From assembly GCA_022495005.1 (NCBI GenBank), contig JAGYXB010000020.1, positions 1,922,001 to 1,986,000 of the forward strand: a stretch of 64,000 nucleotides of DNA, written 5' to 3'. This DNA is from Rhyacophila brunnea. Lineage: Eukaryota > Arthropoda > Insecta > Trichoptera > Rhyacophilidae. Every line of letters begins with the position of its first letter. The first letter of the stretch is position 1. Below, piece by piece: positions 31,793-43,931 of this stretch. Below the pieces are notes generated by a model. The model was not told where the DNA came from and searched no databases. It saw only the letters and a list, made by a program, of their open reading frames with translations. The position numbers were made by a program, and so were the translations under genes.

Positions 31793-32612
31793 ATCTGTAC
31801 CTTAGAGCTAAAAGTCTGGAAGTCACATATTATTATTATTCAATATTTTGCAGGAGAGCAGTTTAAACATAGTTAATCTAGTTAAAATACTCATTCGCGT
31901 TCGAATTAAAACTCCGTTTGTTGGACTTCCGCACTTATGCAATTTCGTCTATTCAATGCTAAATTATCCTAAACACCAATTTTTCTAAATAAGTTTTTTT
32001 ACATCAATCGATCTTTATGAAGTTTCCAACATTTCTGTATTTAAACCTAAATGCATAGGATTAAACCTAAATGCATATTGAATTTAAGAAACAATCATTT
32101 TCATGCCACTTCTTAAATAGGTATCCTAAGTGACATTATTTGCCAATGTATTGAATTTTTCATAAATTTGAAATTGGAAAAAAATTCCCAAAATTAATTA
32201 TAAATTGAAACACACAAAATGTTTTTTTTTTATATTTCGATATTACAGAACTAAATCGAATTAAGTAAGTATAGGTTCGTAATTTCTAAATTTCACTTTC
32301 CTGCACATTTTATGGTTTTGGTGTTTATAATTGATAGTGGATAATGGATAGTTTAGAATTGAATAGACGATTTATCTTTTTGCTACAGTTTAAAGAAAAA
32401 AGGACTTAAATTTGACATCCGCTCTTTCAGCTCTAAAGTATAATAATTGGATTACCGTCGTTTTAGAAGTAAATATTTTGAAAAGTATGTGACATTGGAC
32501 TCCCAAATAAATTTTCAGCATTAAGAGAACGTGAATACATACATACATACTGCATACTTAACTAAAAAATGATAAAAATGTGACTTCCGCACTTGAGCTC
32601 TAAGGTACAGAT
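31793..32612. mobile_element. TIR element of ~820 bp
   Basis: Left end ATCTGTACCTTAGAGC...GGAAGTCACAT and right end ATGTGACTTCCGC...GAGCTCTAAGGTACAGAT are inverted over about 40 bp. Partial internal copies of the same end (TTGGACTTCCGCACTTATGC at 31920; CAGCTCTAAAGTAT at 32429) suggest rearrangement. Target duplication not clear. Confidence 0.65.
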
Positions 32613-33780
32613 ATGGAGATGTCGTTTTATTGTGCAGACTGAAATCATTCTGCAGTGGCACCGTCGGTTCGGCAAAAGCCATTTGCAGAGTTAGATTGGT
32701 TTTGTTTTCTAGCATAGAAATATACATTGTAGCATATAATGCAAATACTTCTGCAAATCGCCCTTGGTGTCACTGTTGAATGATTAGAGACTCATAGCAA
32801 CGTATTCAGAATAGGTCATTTTTCATATAGTTTTACTTCGACTCCATTATCCAGACAAATTTCAGAATCACAAAGACAATATAAACCATTAGAAAAATAT
32901 ATTGTATTTTGGATAAAATTCGGATCAGATGGAATTGGGATCAACAAACAACACTGAAAATCAGTTAATTATAACATTTCCAATTAACTAAATATTATAG
33001 AATTCTAAGTCCCTGTTTGATAAATGAGCCGAAATTCTGTTGGTGTGTTTGTTCATTATACAATTCTAAACCGTTCCATCGATCTAAGCAATCCTTACCT
33101 TTTAGGAGTATTTACTGTCTACATGCCATTTGAATACCCCACCACTTGTCGTCTCCGCAAATACGGACCTCCGAACGACCACACGCTCGCCTGCCGACCC
33201 TTCCCCGTAGAAAATGTAGACGCCAACCGGCGCGTTATAGAGTGACAATACAACCACAAGACGACGTTAATGGGTGGGCAGTATAACCCAGGATTTATTC
33301 CACTGACACATGAGACATTGACAAATACAATTTACATTTTGACAAAATACATTTAAAAAAATTTACATTTTATATAGAATTTTACAAATTATAAATTCAA
33401 GACATTCGCAATATGGCATGGTAAAAAAACAAGGTAATATAAGTAGGTACTTAACAATATTCCACAATATTTGTACAAAATAACAGCATAATTATTTGAA
33501 GAGTATTTCAATAAAAAAAACACACACACACAAAAGTACATGGAAGTAAACGTAATGAGCCAAGTATACCATATTTTAAGAATCCCACTTGTAACATGAT
33601 CTATATATGGCACACCTGAAGCTTTTTAACAGATATTGCTTGTTATCCAATCGCTGAAATTCTTGGACTTGCTAGGTGCTCGCCAAAGTTGTGTTCCAGA
33701 AAGATTTTTCCATGTGGTTAATGGCGCACACTAGAATGTATATATTTCTAAGTTTGACTTATATTGTCACCACTTCGCTT
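32613..33780. other. Non-coding, nothing recognised
   Basis: The block at 33110-33250 is GC-richer and could be a decayed element. Frames at 33024-33245 and 33389-33613 have no domain. Confidence 0.4.
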
Positions 33781-34165
33781 ATTGTCGAACAAGAACTTCT
33801 TTCCCACGTGTTAAAACTGTGAACTAGCAAGCCCCTCCTGCAATTAATCGCAATTCCGTTTTCAAATGAGCAAAACGCTCCCAAATTTATCATTTCATTT
33901 TACGTTTCCGTGGTGTACGGATCTATCTAATTTGATGCATTTGATAACAAAAATATGTCTGAACGATCAGGAGTGTTGTTAGAATTACTATTAGTAAAAT
34001 TTTTGTTTATTGCGAAGAAAAAAAGGAGTCACATCTAAAAGGAGAACCGATACATTATTTAAAGACGCGTTGCCGCCATGACAGATACGTCACTGAGAAG
34101 TCTTCTATATGCGACTACAGCGACTTCTTGTTATCAACGAGATCTTGTTGTTGCACACTGATCTA
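33781..34165. mobile_element. Dispersed TIR repeat R2 (copy 1 of 3)
   Basis: Shares most of its length with 43932-44325 (TTTCATTTTACG, AAAATATGTCT, GATACATTATTTAAA, TTGCCGCCATGACAG, GCGACTACAGCGA) and its two ends with 57614-57736. The ends GTCGAACAAGAACTTCTT and GATCTTGTTGT are inverted-like. Non-coding. Confidence 0.75.
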
Positions 34166-34322
34166 GGTCTAGTCTAGAGACTCTAGAATCTAGATCCTTC
34201 GCCGTAAATTGACTAGGAGCTAAACGCTAAACAATTATCCCTCGTAAAAACCACCCGCAATCGATGATCGGCTCAACTGACATTTTTGTAACAATTAGGT
34301 AAATACATTTAAATACAATTAG

Positions 34323-34377
34323 GTTTGAACATGTACCTACCGTTTAAAAAAAAAATCGGTTAGGTACATGTTCAAAC
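34323..34377. other. 55-nt perfect-stem hairpin
   Basis: GTTTGAACATGTACCTA pairs exactly with TAGGTACATGTTCAAAC around an A-rich loop, with CCG/CGG inside. It is shorter than a typical pre-microRNA and may be a MITE relic. Confidence 0.6.
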
Positions 34378-35145
34378 ACGCACGTGAAACACCTAAAAAT
34401 ATTAACACCACTGCACATGGATGTACCGAAATATGACTATATTCTAAAACATTAGAGCGAGAGGTTTAAAAGAATAGTATTTTATGTAATAAAAATACTT
34501 TATGCAGTCATCAAATGTTTAAAATAAATATAAAGGATAATAAGGCTTTAAAATTATATAAATAGATTATCTACAACGTTTAAGGAATGTCCAGGATCAT
34601 GCTTTGAAAACAGCATACAATCTCCATTTTGACCTACGCGGCGCACGTCCCCCCTTAAAATTCACATTACTTTTGTTGGTATCCTTTTTTCTATTAATGT
34701 TTCCGTTATATAAAATTGCCTTGAAATTGTATTGAAAGAAAATCGCTTTCCCAAAATTTGGCACGATCGCGTGACGAATTGGGAAAAATGTCTCCTCGAT
34801 CGAAATGCAATGAAATAATTGGCCACCGCCAGTCCGCCACTTTACGAAAAGTAAGTTTGCAACTAAATTCCACGAAAAGTTTACTTTCCTTTCTTGCCGC
34901 CGTCGTAGAATAGGGGGGTTACTCGAGCCACACAACTCAAGGTTACTCATCGTTTTTCTAATATCCGCTAACGTAATAATAAAGAAATTTATCGCCCTAA
35001 CTTATTAACTTCACAAATTAAATAAAGTTTTTCTTTTACCAGATTATTTTGCGTGAACTTAACGAGAAGCCTTGTCATAATAGCATAGTGTAAATATATA
35101 ATATATTAAAGAAACAAGCAGGTTAGGGATACATATATGTTACTG
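34378..35145. other. Non-coding spacer
   Basis: A minus-strand frame (34597-34950) has no recognisable domain. Nothing else seen. Confidence 0.4.
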
Positions 35146-35293
35146 CAGTGTTTCCCAACCTTATTTGTGCCATGCTCTACTTCAACGCATCAAAAATCTC
35201 AATGCCCCCTATCAAAATTTCATAGTTAACTAACAAATTCTGAAAAAAAAATGAATTGCTTCAAATAAAAAATGTACAGGGGCAATACTATTT

Positions 35294-35758
35294 TACCACG
35301 TTGTTCTTAGCTCGTATTCTTGTTTGTCCGGTGGTTGTTTATCCAGTACAAATCTTGCAATCGATTTTTAACTAACTTCCCGGCTAGCTAGACATTTGAA
35401 ACTTTTAGAATATATCAGAACACGATGCCAATGCATTTTTTTTAATACTTTTAGCCATCTTTAAGTAGAATTGAATTCATTTTCAGTTAATTCTGTTTTG
35501 TATGAAAAGTTATTTCGGAAGAAATCCGTAATCCAATCCACTATAATTGGTTGCTAAGGGGGTGGTCCTAGCAACTAAATTATTAATATATACGTGCGTT
35601 ACTATGGAAATCAAAATGACATTTCAGTATTCTATATTTGTTTGTTTGTTGCAAAATAGCAAAAAAATGATTTGTTGACAATTGCCTCATTTGTCCTAAA
35701 TTATTAATACAGAATTGTCAAGTTTATATGATTCAACGGAAAATTTAAAAACGTGGTA
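35294..35758. mobile_element. TA-flanked MITE, family M2 (copy 2, inverted)
   Basis: Reverse-complement match to 5627-6060 along nearly its whole length. Ends TACCACGTTGTT and AACGTGGTA include the TA target. An extra ~35 bp near 35630-35690 is absent from copy 1. Confidence 0.8.
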
Positions 35759-35804
35759 TATAAAAAGTTCTGATAGTAAATAAGTGAAAGTAAATAAGTT
35801 AAAT

Positions 35805-36030
35805 CGGTACTGTTCGGTTATACCGGAGGCAGCGGAAAACGCATTTTGAAAATAGTCGATAAACTGGATTATTTGTTAGTTTGGGTTAGTTTAGGTTCGG
35901 TTAGGTTGGGTTAGGTTAGGTTAGGTTAGGTTAGGTTAGGTTTGGTCAGGTTAACCTAACAAATAATCCAGTTTATCGGCTATTTTCAAAATGCGTTTTC
36001 CGCTGCCTCCGGTATAACCGAACAGTACCG
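35805..36030. repeat. Foldback with (TTAGG)n apex
   Basis: Arms CGGTACTGTTCGGTTATACC and GGTATAACCGAACAGTACCG are perfect complements, continuing through GGAGGCAGCGGAAAACGCAT and AATAATCCAGTTTATCG. TTAAAT flanks both sides (35799-35804, 36031-36036). The apex holds about seven GGTTA units (35897-35945). The arms are nearly identical, so this copy is young. Confidence 0.9.
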
Positions 36031-36557
36031 TTAAATCTTGTAATTATTTAATTTACCTTTCGTAAGGAAGTACCTGTGTATATTATATTAGATGTACGAC
36101 TCCGAAGGAAAATAGGTGCGATCCTTGTGCTTGATGTGAGCTGCAAAGAGTTTTTATGTGAAGTACCTACTAATTTGGTCAATTTTAATCTTAAATCGGC
36201 ACAGTTTGTGATATCAAAATGATTTATTTTTTTTGTTCAGTAATAAATGATTTACAGCGCTAAAGCGCCGCAATCAACTAATTAATATTATGATGGGAAT
36301 GGCAACAGTAATTATGTCAAAAAGTCATGGTTGCAATATAAAAAAAAATATTTTCGAAAATGCGTTTTTTATATTCAAAAAAATGTACCAAATATTAATG
36401 ATTTGCACATTACCCCCCAAAACATTCAAATTGCCCACCGGTGGGGCGTGTTGGGAAACACTGTGTTAGGTACTAAATTTAAATATGTACCTATGTATTT
36501 CTCTACCGGACTATGAAGACAGATAAGCACTCCAGTATCCTCGAAGCTAAGGTAGTG

Positions 36558-36700
36558 GTGCCAGTGTTGCCAACCGTACTATAATTATAGTATTTGTACT
36601 ATAATTTTGACCCGCGTACTATGTACGATATAGAAGTCTGAAAATACTATAATATATAATACTATAATTGAATTGAATTAATGGCGTACAGCGTACTAAA
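36558..36700 (+). repeat. hAT-like terminal repeat R3 (one end)
   Basis: CAGTGTTGCCAAC followed by GTACTATAATTATAG and TATTTGTACTATAATTTTG. The first and last of these are also found at 63839-64000. The opposite end was not located. Confidence 0.55.
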
Positions 36701-39700
36701 TTGATATTGGAAATCACTCCCATATTTTACCTGTCGCGGTCGTCGGCATTTTGGACGTATTTATTTGTACAGTTTCCAATTATGCACATAAAATGTCTGG
36801 TTGGTTTATTTTGTACAACGTTGAAGGGGATTTTCCCGTGAGTGGTCTGTATAAGCGAGTGCATTGGGGAAATTTTGTGAAAACTCTCGCATGAACAACG
36901 TAGTACGTTTCAGTGTTCAGATTTACCTCTATATTCCGAATGCGATTGTGAAGAATTCAAATTCACGATGGGCGACAATTTGTACGAAGTTTTAGCATTA
37001 AAACTTTTCAATACAATATTGAACGGGGCAAGATTTGAAAATTGCCTTTCAAAATAATATCAGTCACCCTTCCATACACACAACGTTATATTATTCATAT
37101 TCTTCTTCATAAATTGATATAGGCATATAGGGTGTCGCTTCAGAAGTTAGTAAAGGCAACACAATTTGCACCTGCTTGTAGGATCTCGTCAAAATTGCAT
37201 TTTAGTAAGCATATCTTGCATAATTAATATTGTGTTCGATGATTTACATTTCACCGCACTTGCAGGCTTGGTCATCAAATATCTCCATATTTCACCATGT
37301 TGTCTTGGTGGGTTCTATCACAGTTCTCAGTGTATTGAGGGTTTTCCATGTTAGATACGTGTTACGTATGTTAATAGTTCGGAAAAGAGTAATTTGGAAG
37401 AGAGCTAAGTGTGATAACACTGATAACTGTGTGTAAAGTGTGAGCTACATTAAAAATCTTAATTTATTACAGGCAAAAAAGTGTAATATCACAACGTGAA
37501 TCAACGTCGTGAATCATTGGTGAATATTGACATGGGTATAAGCTAATGGTGTTTTTGTGTCTATTGAGCATTTGAAGCAGCTTCGTGGATGATTTGTGCA
37601 AGTTCGATTCAATGATATGGAGCCTCTGTTTGTTGGGTGTCTTCCATTCTTGAAACGTGGCCTTACCAATGAAGTCGTTCTTTCGCGTTCGGGACGTAGG
37701 TATTCATATGTGTGCATTCCTCATCACGTGCCATCTTCCTCGCATAAGGCCCCGATAATCTTTACCAGTGTCTTCCTTTCAAAGATGTCCAATTTGTTAT
37801 AAGACCTTGCATTCCGACACATAATATATATATTATGGGAATAATGGAATTATTTGTATAGCTTTATTTTAGTTTTTATTGAGAAGAATTTTAATCTGTT
37901 ATACAAACATTGTAAACCGTGCTAAGATTTGTTTGCTAACGTAATTATTCTTCTACAACTTCTTGGCTGTGAGTCTATATCACTTAACATAAAAAAAACT
38001 ACATGTGATAAATATACCACATTTATCACAGCCTCTCTCTTGGCTGTGTTAATTTTTAGAGCGAGATGGAGTACGTCAATGATACATACAAAAATTGAGA
38101 AGCAAGATACGACTGTTTGGAAATATAATAACGTCACGGCCGCAACCTTAGTTTATAGTTCCCCACGAGTTGTCAAATATCGAGTGGCTATTAGCAGCTA
38201 GGAGTAACACAATATTTGTTTTACTGTAATTACATTTGTGTTGCAATCGCAATGGCATGACTATTAAAATTGTAGGTTATGTTGATATGTTTGACGTTTC
38301 AATACAAAATTCTTGGGTTCGGGCGTATCCGCCAGTACGAATATGCCCGAATTTGACTGACATGTCTGCCAACCTAAATTTTCGCCGTATTACTCATTTA
38401 CCAATTATTGTAGATACCGCCTTGTGTATGGAATGCCTTCCGTGTTATTTTGGACCAATGAAAATAACGGAAACGTGCTAAAGTGCTAACTATTAAGAAT
38501 AGCTGCACTGATGTCGTTATGAGGGGTAATCCGTGATTACCTATATCTATAAATATATTATGTGAATTCATCTACTTTCACAAATTCCTAACAACTGATG
38601 TCCAGTTTTCTTTCATTTTTTTTGATAGGGCCCCACGTTACTTATTTTTTTTTTTTAATTTTATTTATTAAAGAAACAAACAGTTACGTACTATTGATTA
38701 CATTTTTTTTTAAATTAAATGATGAATAGTTATTGCAACCAGCAAAGTTTCCATGCATAAATTATAATATAGTTAAGACTAACAAGATAGAGAGTAAGAA
38801 TAACATAAATATAAAGAAATTACATGAGGAAAATGAGGAAGAATAATGAATAATTAAATTATACACAAAAAGTAACATTTAAAAAATATATGTGTAACTA
38901 TACTTATACAATATATCTATTGATACACAATTTTGGAGATAGCGCGTTTAAATGAAACATGTTAATTATTAAAAGGATCAACGGTGGAGAAATACAAATT
39001 GGGATTTAAACAAGAGCGCCGAATAAAAGAGTTTTGTGCATAATTAGAGTCGCTACGACTGACATGGTAGGTACAAAGTTTGGTTTCGCGTAAATCTTGA
39101 TGGGCAATGAAAACCCACCCTTTCGAGTAGGTTTAGCGAGTCAACAAAACCATTGATAATTTTAAAAAGAAAATCATGATCAGATATAGAACGTCACTTT
39201 CCAAAGGTGGTACCATAAAAGATCAATAATGGACCTGGTTAGGACATAATTTAATGTGCGGTGTGTTTGACGTTGGAGTGTTATATTATCTATTTTTTAG
39301 ATTGAAGTAAGAAAATGAAAAACTTTTACGCGCAGAATTTAATTATTTTATTTCCGCATCATTATGCAGACCTTATTTAGATAGTCGACGGAGCGTATTT
39401 AACTGCAGGGTTGAACAACCCCCGACCCCCATCTAAAATATTTAGTCTGCTCGAAGGAAAAGCCATAAAAAGGACGTAAAACGAGAACCCCCCGGTACTA
39501 AAACTGAACGCCGCACGCCACTCCGCCGCTGAGCTTCGTTCCGTATTAACATCTCTCCCTGTCTTTGCTATCTCGTATTATCGATTTGATTCAGATATCA
39601 TTTTTTTACTGTCATCGCAGGCACCTCGCTATATTATGCTACCACAGTTGGCAGATATTGCATACGTACTTACATTAAGCTTTGGTTAGTAAATACTAAG

Positions 39701-39739
39701 GAATTTAAAAATGCCGCTCTGTTTCTAGACATAGCCTTA
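36701..39739. other. 3-kb intronic stretch without recognised genes
   Basis: Several frames of 60-90 codons (for example 37596-37802, 37929-38201, 38236-38481) were read; none shows a known domain, a signal peptide or paired splice sites. 37990-38060 contains a fragment of MITE family M1. 38640-38720 is T/A-run rich. Confidence 0.45.
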
Positions 39740-39911
39740 CAGATCTATAAACTTATCTTAAGAATGGATGGGGGAGCCACAGTCGAAAACTACCCAATCA
39801 AGACTCGCAACTGGACGGAATCTGACATTCGAATGACGTTTTCAAAATGGCGTCCATTTGGTAGTTTGTAGTTCCATTTTTGATCGTTCTTTAGATAAGT
39901 TTGTAGGATTG
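39740..39911 (+). mobile_element. TA-target MITE, family M3 (172 bp, copy 1)
   Basis: Ends CAGATCTATAAACTTATC and GATAAGTTTGTAGGATTG, flanked by TA on both sides (39738-39739, 39912-39913). The second copy, the same length and inverted, is at 43077-43248. Shared centre: GGATGGGGGAGCCAC, ACTACCCAATCAAGACTCGC. Confidence 0.88.
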
Positions 39912-40149
39912 TACCAGAGAACTTGGTACCTTAGGGCTTGATGCATAGACTGTCGATGTTATGTTAAAGTTAAACGAATGGATTAGCAGTGTCTATCTCA
40001 TGTACTAAAGCAATGCTTAGGTAATACTTAGTACATGATATATTTCCTTTTTTACTTAGTACCTAAGTACTAGGTTTCACGTTTTTTAATGTATTAGTTT
40101 ATTTTCAATTCACTGTATTATGTGTCAGTGTGCATTTTCTATTGGTGAT

Positions 40150-40204
40150 TGCGCATATTACCTGAAGATGCCGAAAGGCGAAACCAGAGTTGCAAAAAAT
40201 GCTC
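40150..40204 (+). ncRNA. Decayed hammerhead-like motif HH4
   Basis: CTGAAGA (40162-40168), the GCC-GAAA-GGC helix and GAAAC (40080s) are intact, but helix III reads CCAGAG and the cleavage triplet is GTT, and helix I pairs poorly. Followed by the family text TGCAAAAAATG-CTCAAA. Confidence 0.45.
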
Positions 40205-40249
40205 AAAAGAAATAGTGCATAACGTAAAACGATTAGAATCTAAAACGAA

Positions 40250-40504
40250 CTGCGAAGCTATTCTATACACAATGCTGCTATCGGCGGTTATCGAGGATAG
40301 ATTATCATATTTATGTAATAAATGCTATGTTTAAACAGCACATCTCTTGGCTGTAACTTTTAGAGCGAGATAGACACTTTTGACAGCTTAGACGGCTAAC
40401 TTATTGCAACAATTATAATTTCTCAATACATAAATATGATAAACTACTCTCGATAACCGCCGATAGCAGCCGATAACAGCATTGTGGATAAAATAGATAC
40501 GCTG
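40250..40504. repeat. Inverted-repeat MITE, family M1 (copy 2)
   Basis: Left CTATTCTATACACAATGCTGC and right GCATTGTGGATAAAATAG are inverted, extending through ATCGGCGGTTATCGAG / CTCGATAACCGCCGAT. Centre shares TTAGAGCGAGATAGACA with the other copies. Confidence 0.75.
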
Positions 40505-40930
40505 GTTAAGATCACTGTGCTGAGATGAAATAGTTGACTGACGAACAGAATGACAGATCAGCATAACGGTAAGTAACTTACCAAACTAAAATGACAACGT
40601 CGCTTCTCGCGATTAGAAATGTTGTAATTATTTTAAAAATTACACTTCTTAAATTATTAAAATATTTTTTAATTGACATACAACGGAAAAAGTATGAACA
40701 GTGTAGGTACAATATAAATCGAGTATTTAGATGGCTGATTGGTTCGATCAGTGTTCTGAGCCAAATAACTCGACAACACTGCAATATTTCAAACCAGTCA
40801 ATCGACGTTTTTTTGCTTTCTGAGTCCACTGAGAGCACTAACCCGGAAAGTGAAAGATGTGAGTGAGTTCGAGTCCCATTCGGTCCAACTTTTTTCCTAG
40901 AATTTTTACAGTTCATGTAGTTAATGGTGT
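40505..40930. other. Non-coding; SINE-like fragment at its end
   Basis: The overlapping frames at 40578-40916 have no domain. Around 40825-40890 an altered tRNA-like stretch (GAGTTCGAGTCCCATTCGG) is present. Confidence 0.4.
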
Positions 40931-41098
40931 CGGCTTATAAAGTTGTGGGCCTCAACTCTCAAGCTCTAATCCCGGGTCTGTCAATTTGTTTCAATGTGTG
41001 TTTGGACCCAGAACATTGACATCATATTAAGTTGAGCAAGTGGCTAACATGCATTTTTGTAAAACAAAAATCTGTTGAGAAACCTCTTCGTGAGGATA
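40931..41098 (+). mobile_element. SINE family A, diverged copy
   Basis: Contains TTGTGGGCCTCAACTC, a decayed B box (AATCCCGGGTCTG), GTTGAGCAAGTGGCTAACAT and AAATCTGTTGAGAAACCTC in the family order. Confidence 0.7.
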
Positions 41099-41177
41099 AA
41101 GATTCTAACATTCTTAATTTTTTTGTTTGTCTAATACTACTTAATTATTAACAAGTACTAATTGAGTATGTTATTAC

Positions 41178-41992
41178 TAGGGAGCGGATTTATATGCAAC
41201 AAAAACATGATTATATGCATGCACGTATGCACTTAAAATCAATAAAATATGCACTAAAACCGAAGAAATATGCTGTTCAAAATTGTCATTTTTTGTGGGA
41301 AAAACTTGTAAATACCCACTTTACCCAATATTACTGACAAAAAATCGAATAACTAGTTAATATTTTTTCAACATAATACGATAGCAGAACAAAAAAACAC
41401 AAACAACGAATAATTAATCAATTACAATTTTCAAAATAGTTTTTTCAGAAGTACAAATAAATGAATAATAAATGCAATGTAAACCAAACATAACTTAAAA
41501 AGCAAAAACGACACACTTAAGTATTCCTAAATACTATTTTCTGTTTTTTGCCTGAAAAGAAAATACAATATTTTTTTCAATATTATGCTCTGGCATTAAA
41601 TTTTTCCGCATAGGTATCGGTCAGTATTTTGTTTATATTCAGAAAACGAACTCTCAACGTCCACAGAGGTGATTAGGAAAACTTTAAATAAAAGTGCCCA
41701 AATTGACTTAATTTTTTTAAGTTAAATCCACAGCTCAGAGATGGCATTAAAAATGCAAGTGCATCTAAACTATCTACCTTCCTAACTCAGTTATATTTCG
41801 ATAAAATAATTTAAAAAAACTAAAATTATAAATTCAAAAGCTCTAACAAATGCATTTATTTATGAAATATGCACCAGTGTTTCAAATATGCTCTAACTTC
41901 TCAAATATGCATTTATATGCAATACAATAAAACTCTCATAGCTGTGCATACACCCTAACAAAACATGCACTAGCACATAAATCCGGGCCCTA
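41178..41992 (-). mobile_element. hAT element with TAGGG-type TIR, 815 bp
   Basis: Ends TAGGGAGCGGATTTATATGC and GCACATAAATCCGGGCCCTA, with the perfect 8-bp duplication GTTATTAC at 41170-41177 and 41993-42000. Subterminal ATATGCA repeats occur in both ends. The minus strand near 41590-41680 reads SVDVESSFSEYKQ, a relic of the hAT dimerisation motif (VDVERSFSxYK), followed by a stop. Confidence 0.92.
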
Positions 41993-42000
41993 GTTATTAC

Positions 42001-42219
42001 GTAAGTAAGTCGTAAAGGCTGTATGCATGGTTCTAATAATAATGAAAATAAGTACACACCATGTCTGAACACGGATTGCTTGATTCTTTGCAAATGGGGG
42101 AAAATATATTATTCTGTGGTATGGCAACCTTGAAGCAAGGAATCTCTCTCCCTGTGGTGATGCGGTCGTAAAGTGTTTTATCGTGCGCTACTGTTCTTTT
42201 TTGATATCCCCGAAATGAT
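42001..42219. other. Short spacer
   Basis: No feature recognised. Confidence 0.4.
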
Positions 42220-42500
42220 CGCCTGCGTCTGTCATAAAAATATTTCGTTAGAAGTTACTGCCTTCTCCTGAAGATGGCGGTGGTAGGAGGTAGGATTCCT
42301 CTCCTAACGCAGTCTTGAGGAGGTTACCCTATCTCCATCCGCCTTGTATCTGGACCCGCGGTTTGCGCACGACCGTAATTCACACGTTATAAACGTGTCT
42401 GAATCAAAAAAGATATTTGTAGCCCACTTCTTAGTCGCGAGACGCAGCGGCATGGGACCGGTGAATTAAACATGCATCGCAGTGCATATAAGGCCGGTAT
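42220..42500 (+). repeat. Dispersed repeat R4 (copy 1)
   Basis: Shares CATCTCCA-type, CGCGGTTTG.GCACG.CCG, TATAAACGTGTC.GAAT and ATG.GACCGG..GA text with 55010-55210. SINE-like in size, but no tRNA head was found. Confidence 0.6.
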
Positions 42501-42879
42501 TTCAGGCAAATAAAGAAAGAATATCTTATAAAATCTTTTACATTGTTATGGTCCATACTTTATAAAATTCATATGTCTTTCATAAAAGATCTTTTATAAA
42601 AATAATACAACGACATTATCTTTTATCAAAGATTATTGTAAAGTGTGTTTTGCAATGTTGCTAGGTAAGTATCATTAGTATACTTCAGATATAAGTATAT
42701 ATATTATAGTATATAAAGAAAATAAATATTTATAAAAAGAATGTTACATTCTCAAATCTTGCGAATTATTCGTTGGATAAACAGAACAGTTTATAAACAA
42801 ATATTATCAAAGATGTTGGATTCGGATGCGGGTTTGTAATTTGAACACTTGACATTGATACCTTGATATAAAACACAAA

Positions 42880-43030
42880 GACCGATAGCCAAAATTAATA
42901 CAATTTTATAAGCATTTCATGGAACAACTACTAGTTCTAGATAGTATGCCCGTAACTTACTTGGTAAAGCACATGGGCGCGAATCCTGTGGTAACTAACG
43001 GGTTCAAGTCATCGTATTTAAAGATTTTTT
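42880..43030 (+). mobile_element. SINE-like repeat R5 (copy 1)
   Basis: The upstream part (ACCGATAGCCAAAATTAATA...TAAGCATTTC) and the tRNA-like part (TTGGTAAAGCACATGGGCGCGA...ACGGGTTCAAGTC) align with 50640-50815. The B-box-like GGGTTCAAGTC is at 43002-43012. Confidence 0.65.
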
Positions 43031-43076
43031 TCTTTCTGAGGTATTTTGAAATTATATTATGTACTACGACAGATTA

Positions 43077-43248
43077 CAGATCAACAAACTTACCTATAGA
43101 ACGGTCAAACATGGAACTACTAACTACCATATGGACGCCATGTTGAAAACGTCATTCGAATGTCAGATTCTGTCCAGTTGCGAGTCTTGATTGGGTAGTT
43201 TTCGACAGTGGCTCCCCCATCCATTCTATAGATAAGTTTATTGGTCTG
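43077..43248 (-). mobile_element. TA-target MITE, family M3 (172 bp, copy 2)
   Basis: Ends CAGATCAACAAACTTACC and GATAAGTTTATTGGTCTG, with TA at 43075-43076 and 43249-43250. Reverse complement of 39740-39911 and the same length. Confidence 0.88.
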
Positions 43249-43931
43249 TACGATAAAGTATTCGATTCTAATTTGATGTTCTTTTGTTTTTCATTTTGAC
43301 ATACAGATATTTTAATATTGCAGAACATAAATATTGTTTTGTTAAAATGTATATTGATCAATGAAGCGACCTCGTGCGAAGCTGGATACTTCAGCTAGTA
43401 CCTAATAGAAATAAGTAGAAAGTAATAGTACCTACATATTATATATAATCTTATGTTATACATCCGTGTTGTGTTGCGGAACTTTGTATGCAGGCGGTAG
43501 ATAAAGAGTTTTCTTTTTTCCTTTGCCAAAGCCGTAAAATATTTTATACCTTTAGTAACTGTTCTGATAATGTCCCCGAAATGATGCTTTGTTATGTTTT
43601 TGCTGTAAAAAAATACTTTGTACAGCCGGTTTATTATGAGTTTCCTTTTTTTTTTACTGCCTATAACTTTGTGCCCTTATTTGATGGAAATATCGGAAGA
43701 TAAAGTCGTGAATAAGTTCCTACATACTTAAGGGCCTTTGCGTTGGTTTTCTCGCGGTCATTTTGAAACCTCCACATTCTGTTTATTCGGTGTGAATCAC
43801 TTTTTTTTAATAAACTATGAAGCAGTGGCGAAGGGTGGAGGTAGGCTGTGAAGATTCGACGCAAATAGTTCACACTAAACTCAGTCGGTCAAACGTATTT
43901 GTTTTCATTGCACACATGCTACAGTGTGCAG
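43249..43931. other. Non-coding spacer
   Basis: Frames at 43488-43703 and 43661-43873 have no recognisable domain. No repeat family recognised. Confidence 0.4.

Larger units (their letters stand above)
35146..36463. mobile_element. hAT-type element hosting two further insertions
   Basis: TIRs are CAGTGTTTCCCAACC and GTTGGGAAACACTG. The flanks TGTTACTG and TGTTAGGT are a degraded 8-bp duplication with TA at the centre. Subterminal ATGCCCCCTAT and TGCCCACCGGTGGGGC differ between ends. Inside lie the MITE 35294-35758 and the foldback 35805-36030. Without them it would be about 600 bp. Confidence 0.75.

Noticed and set aside
34597..34950. Minus-strand 117-codon frame
   Set aside because: No recognisable domain, no supporting start context or splice sites. 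Treated as chance.
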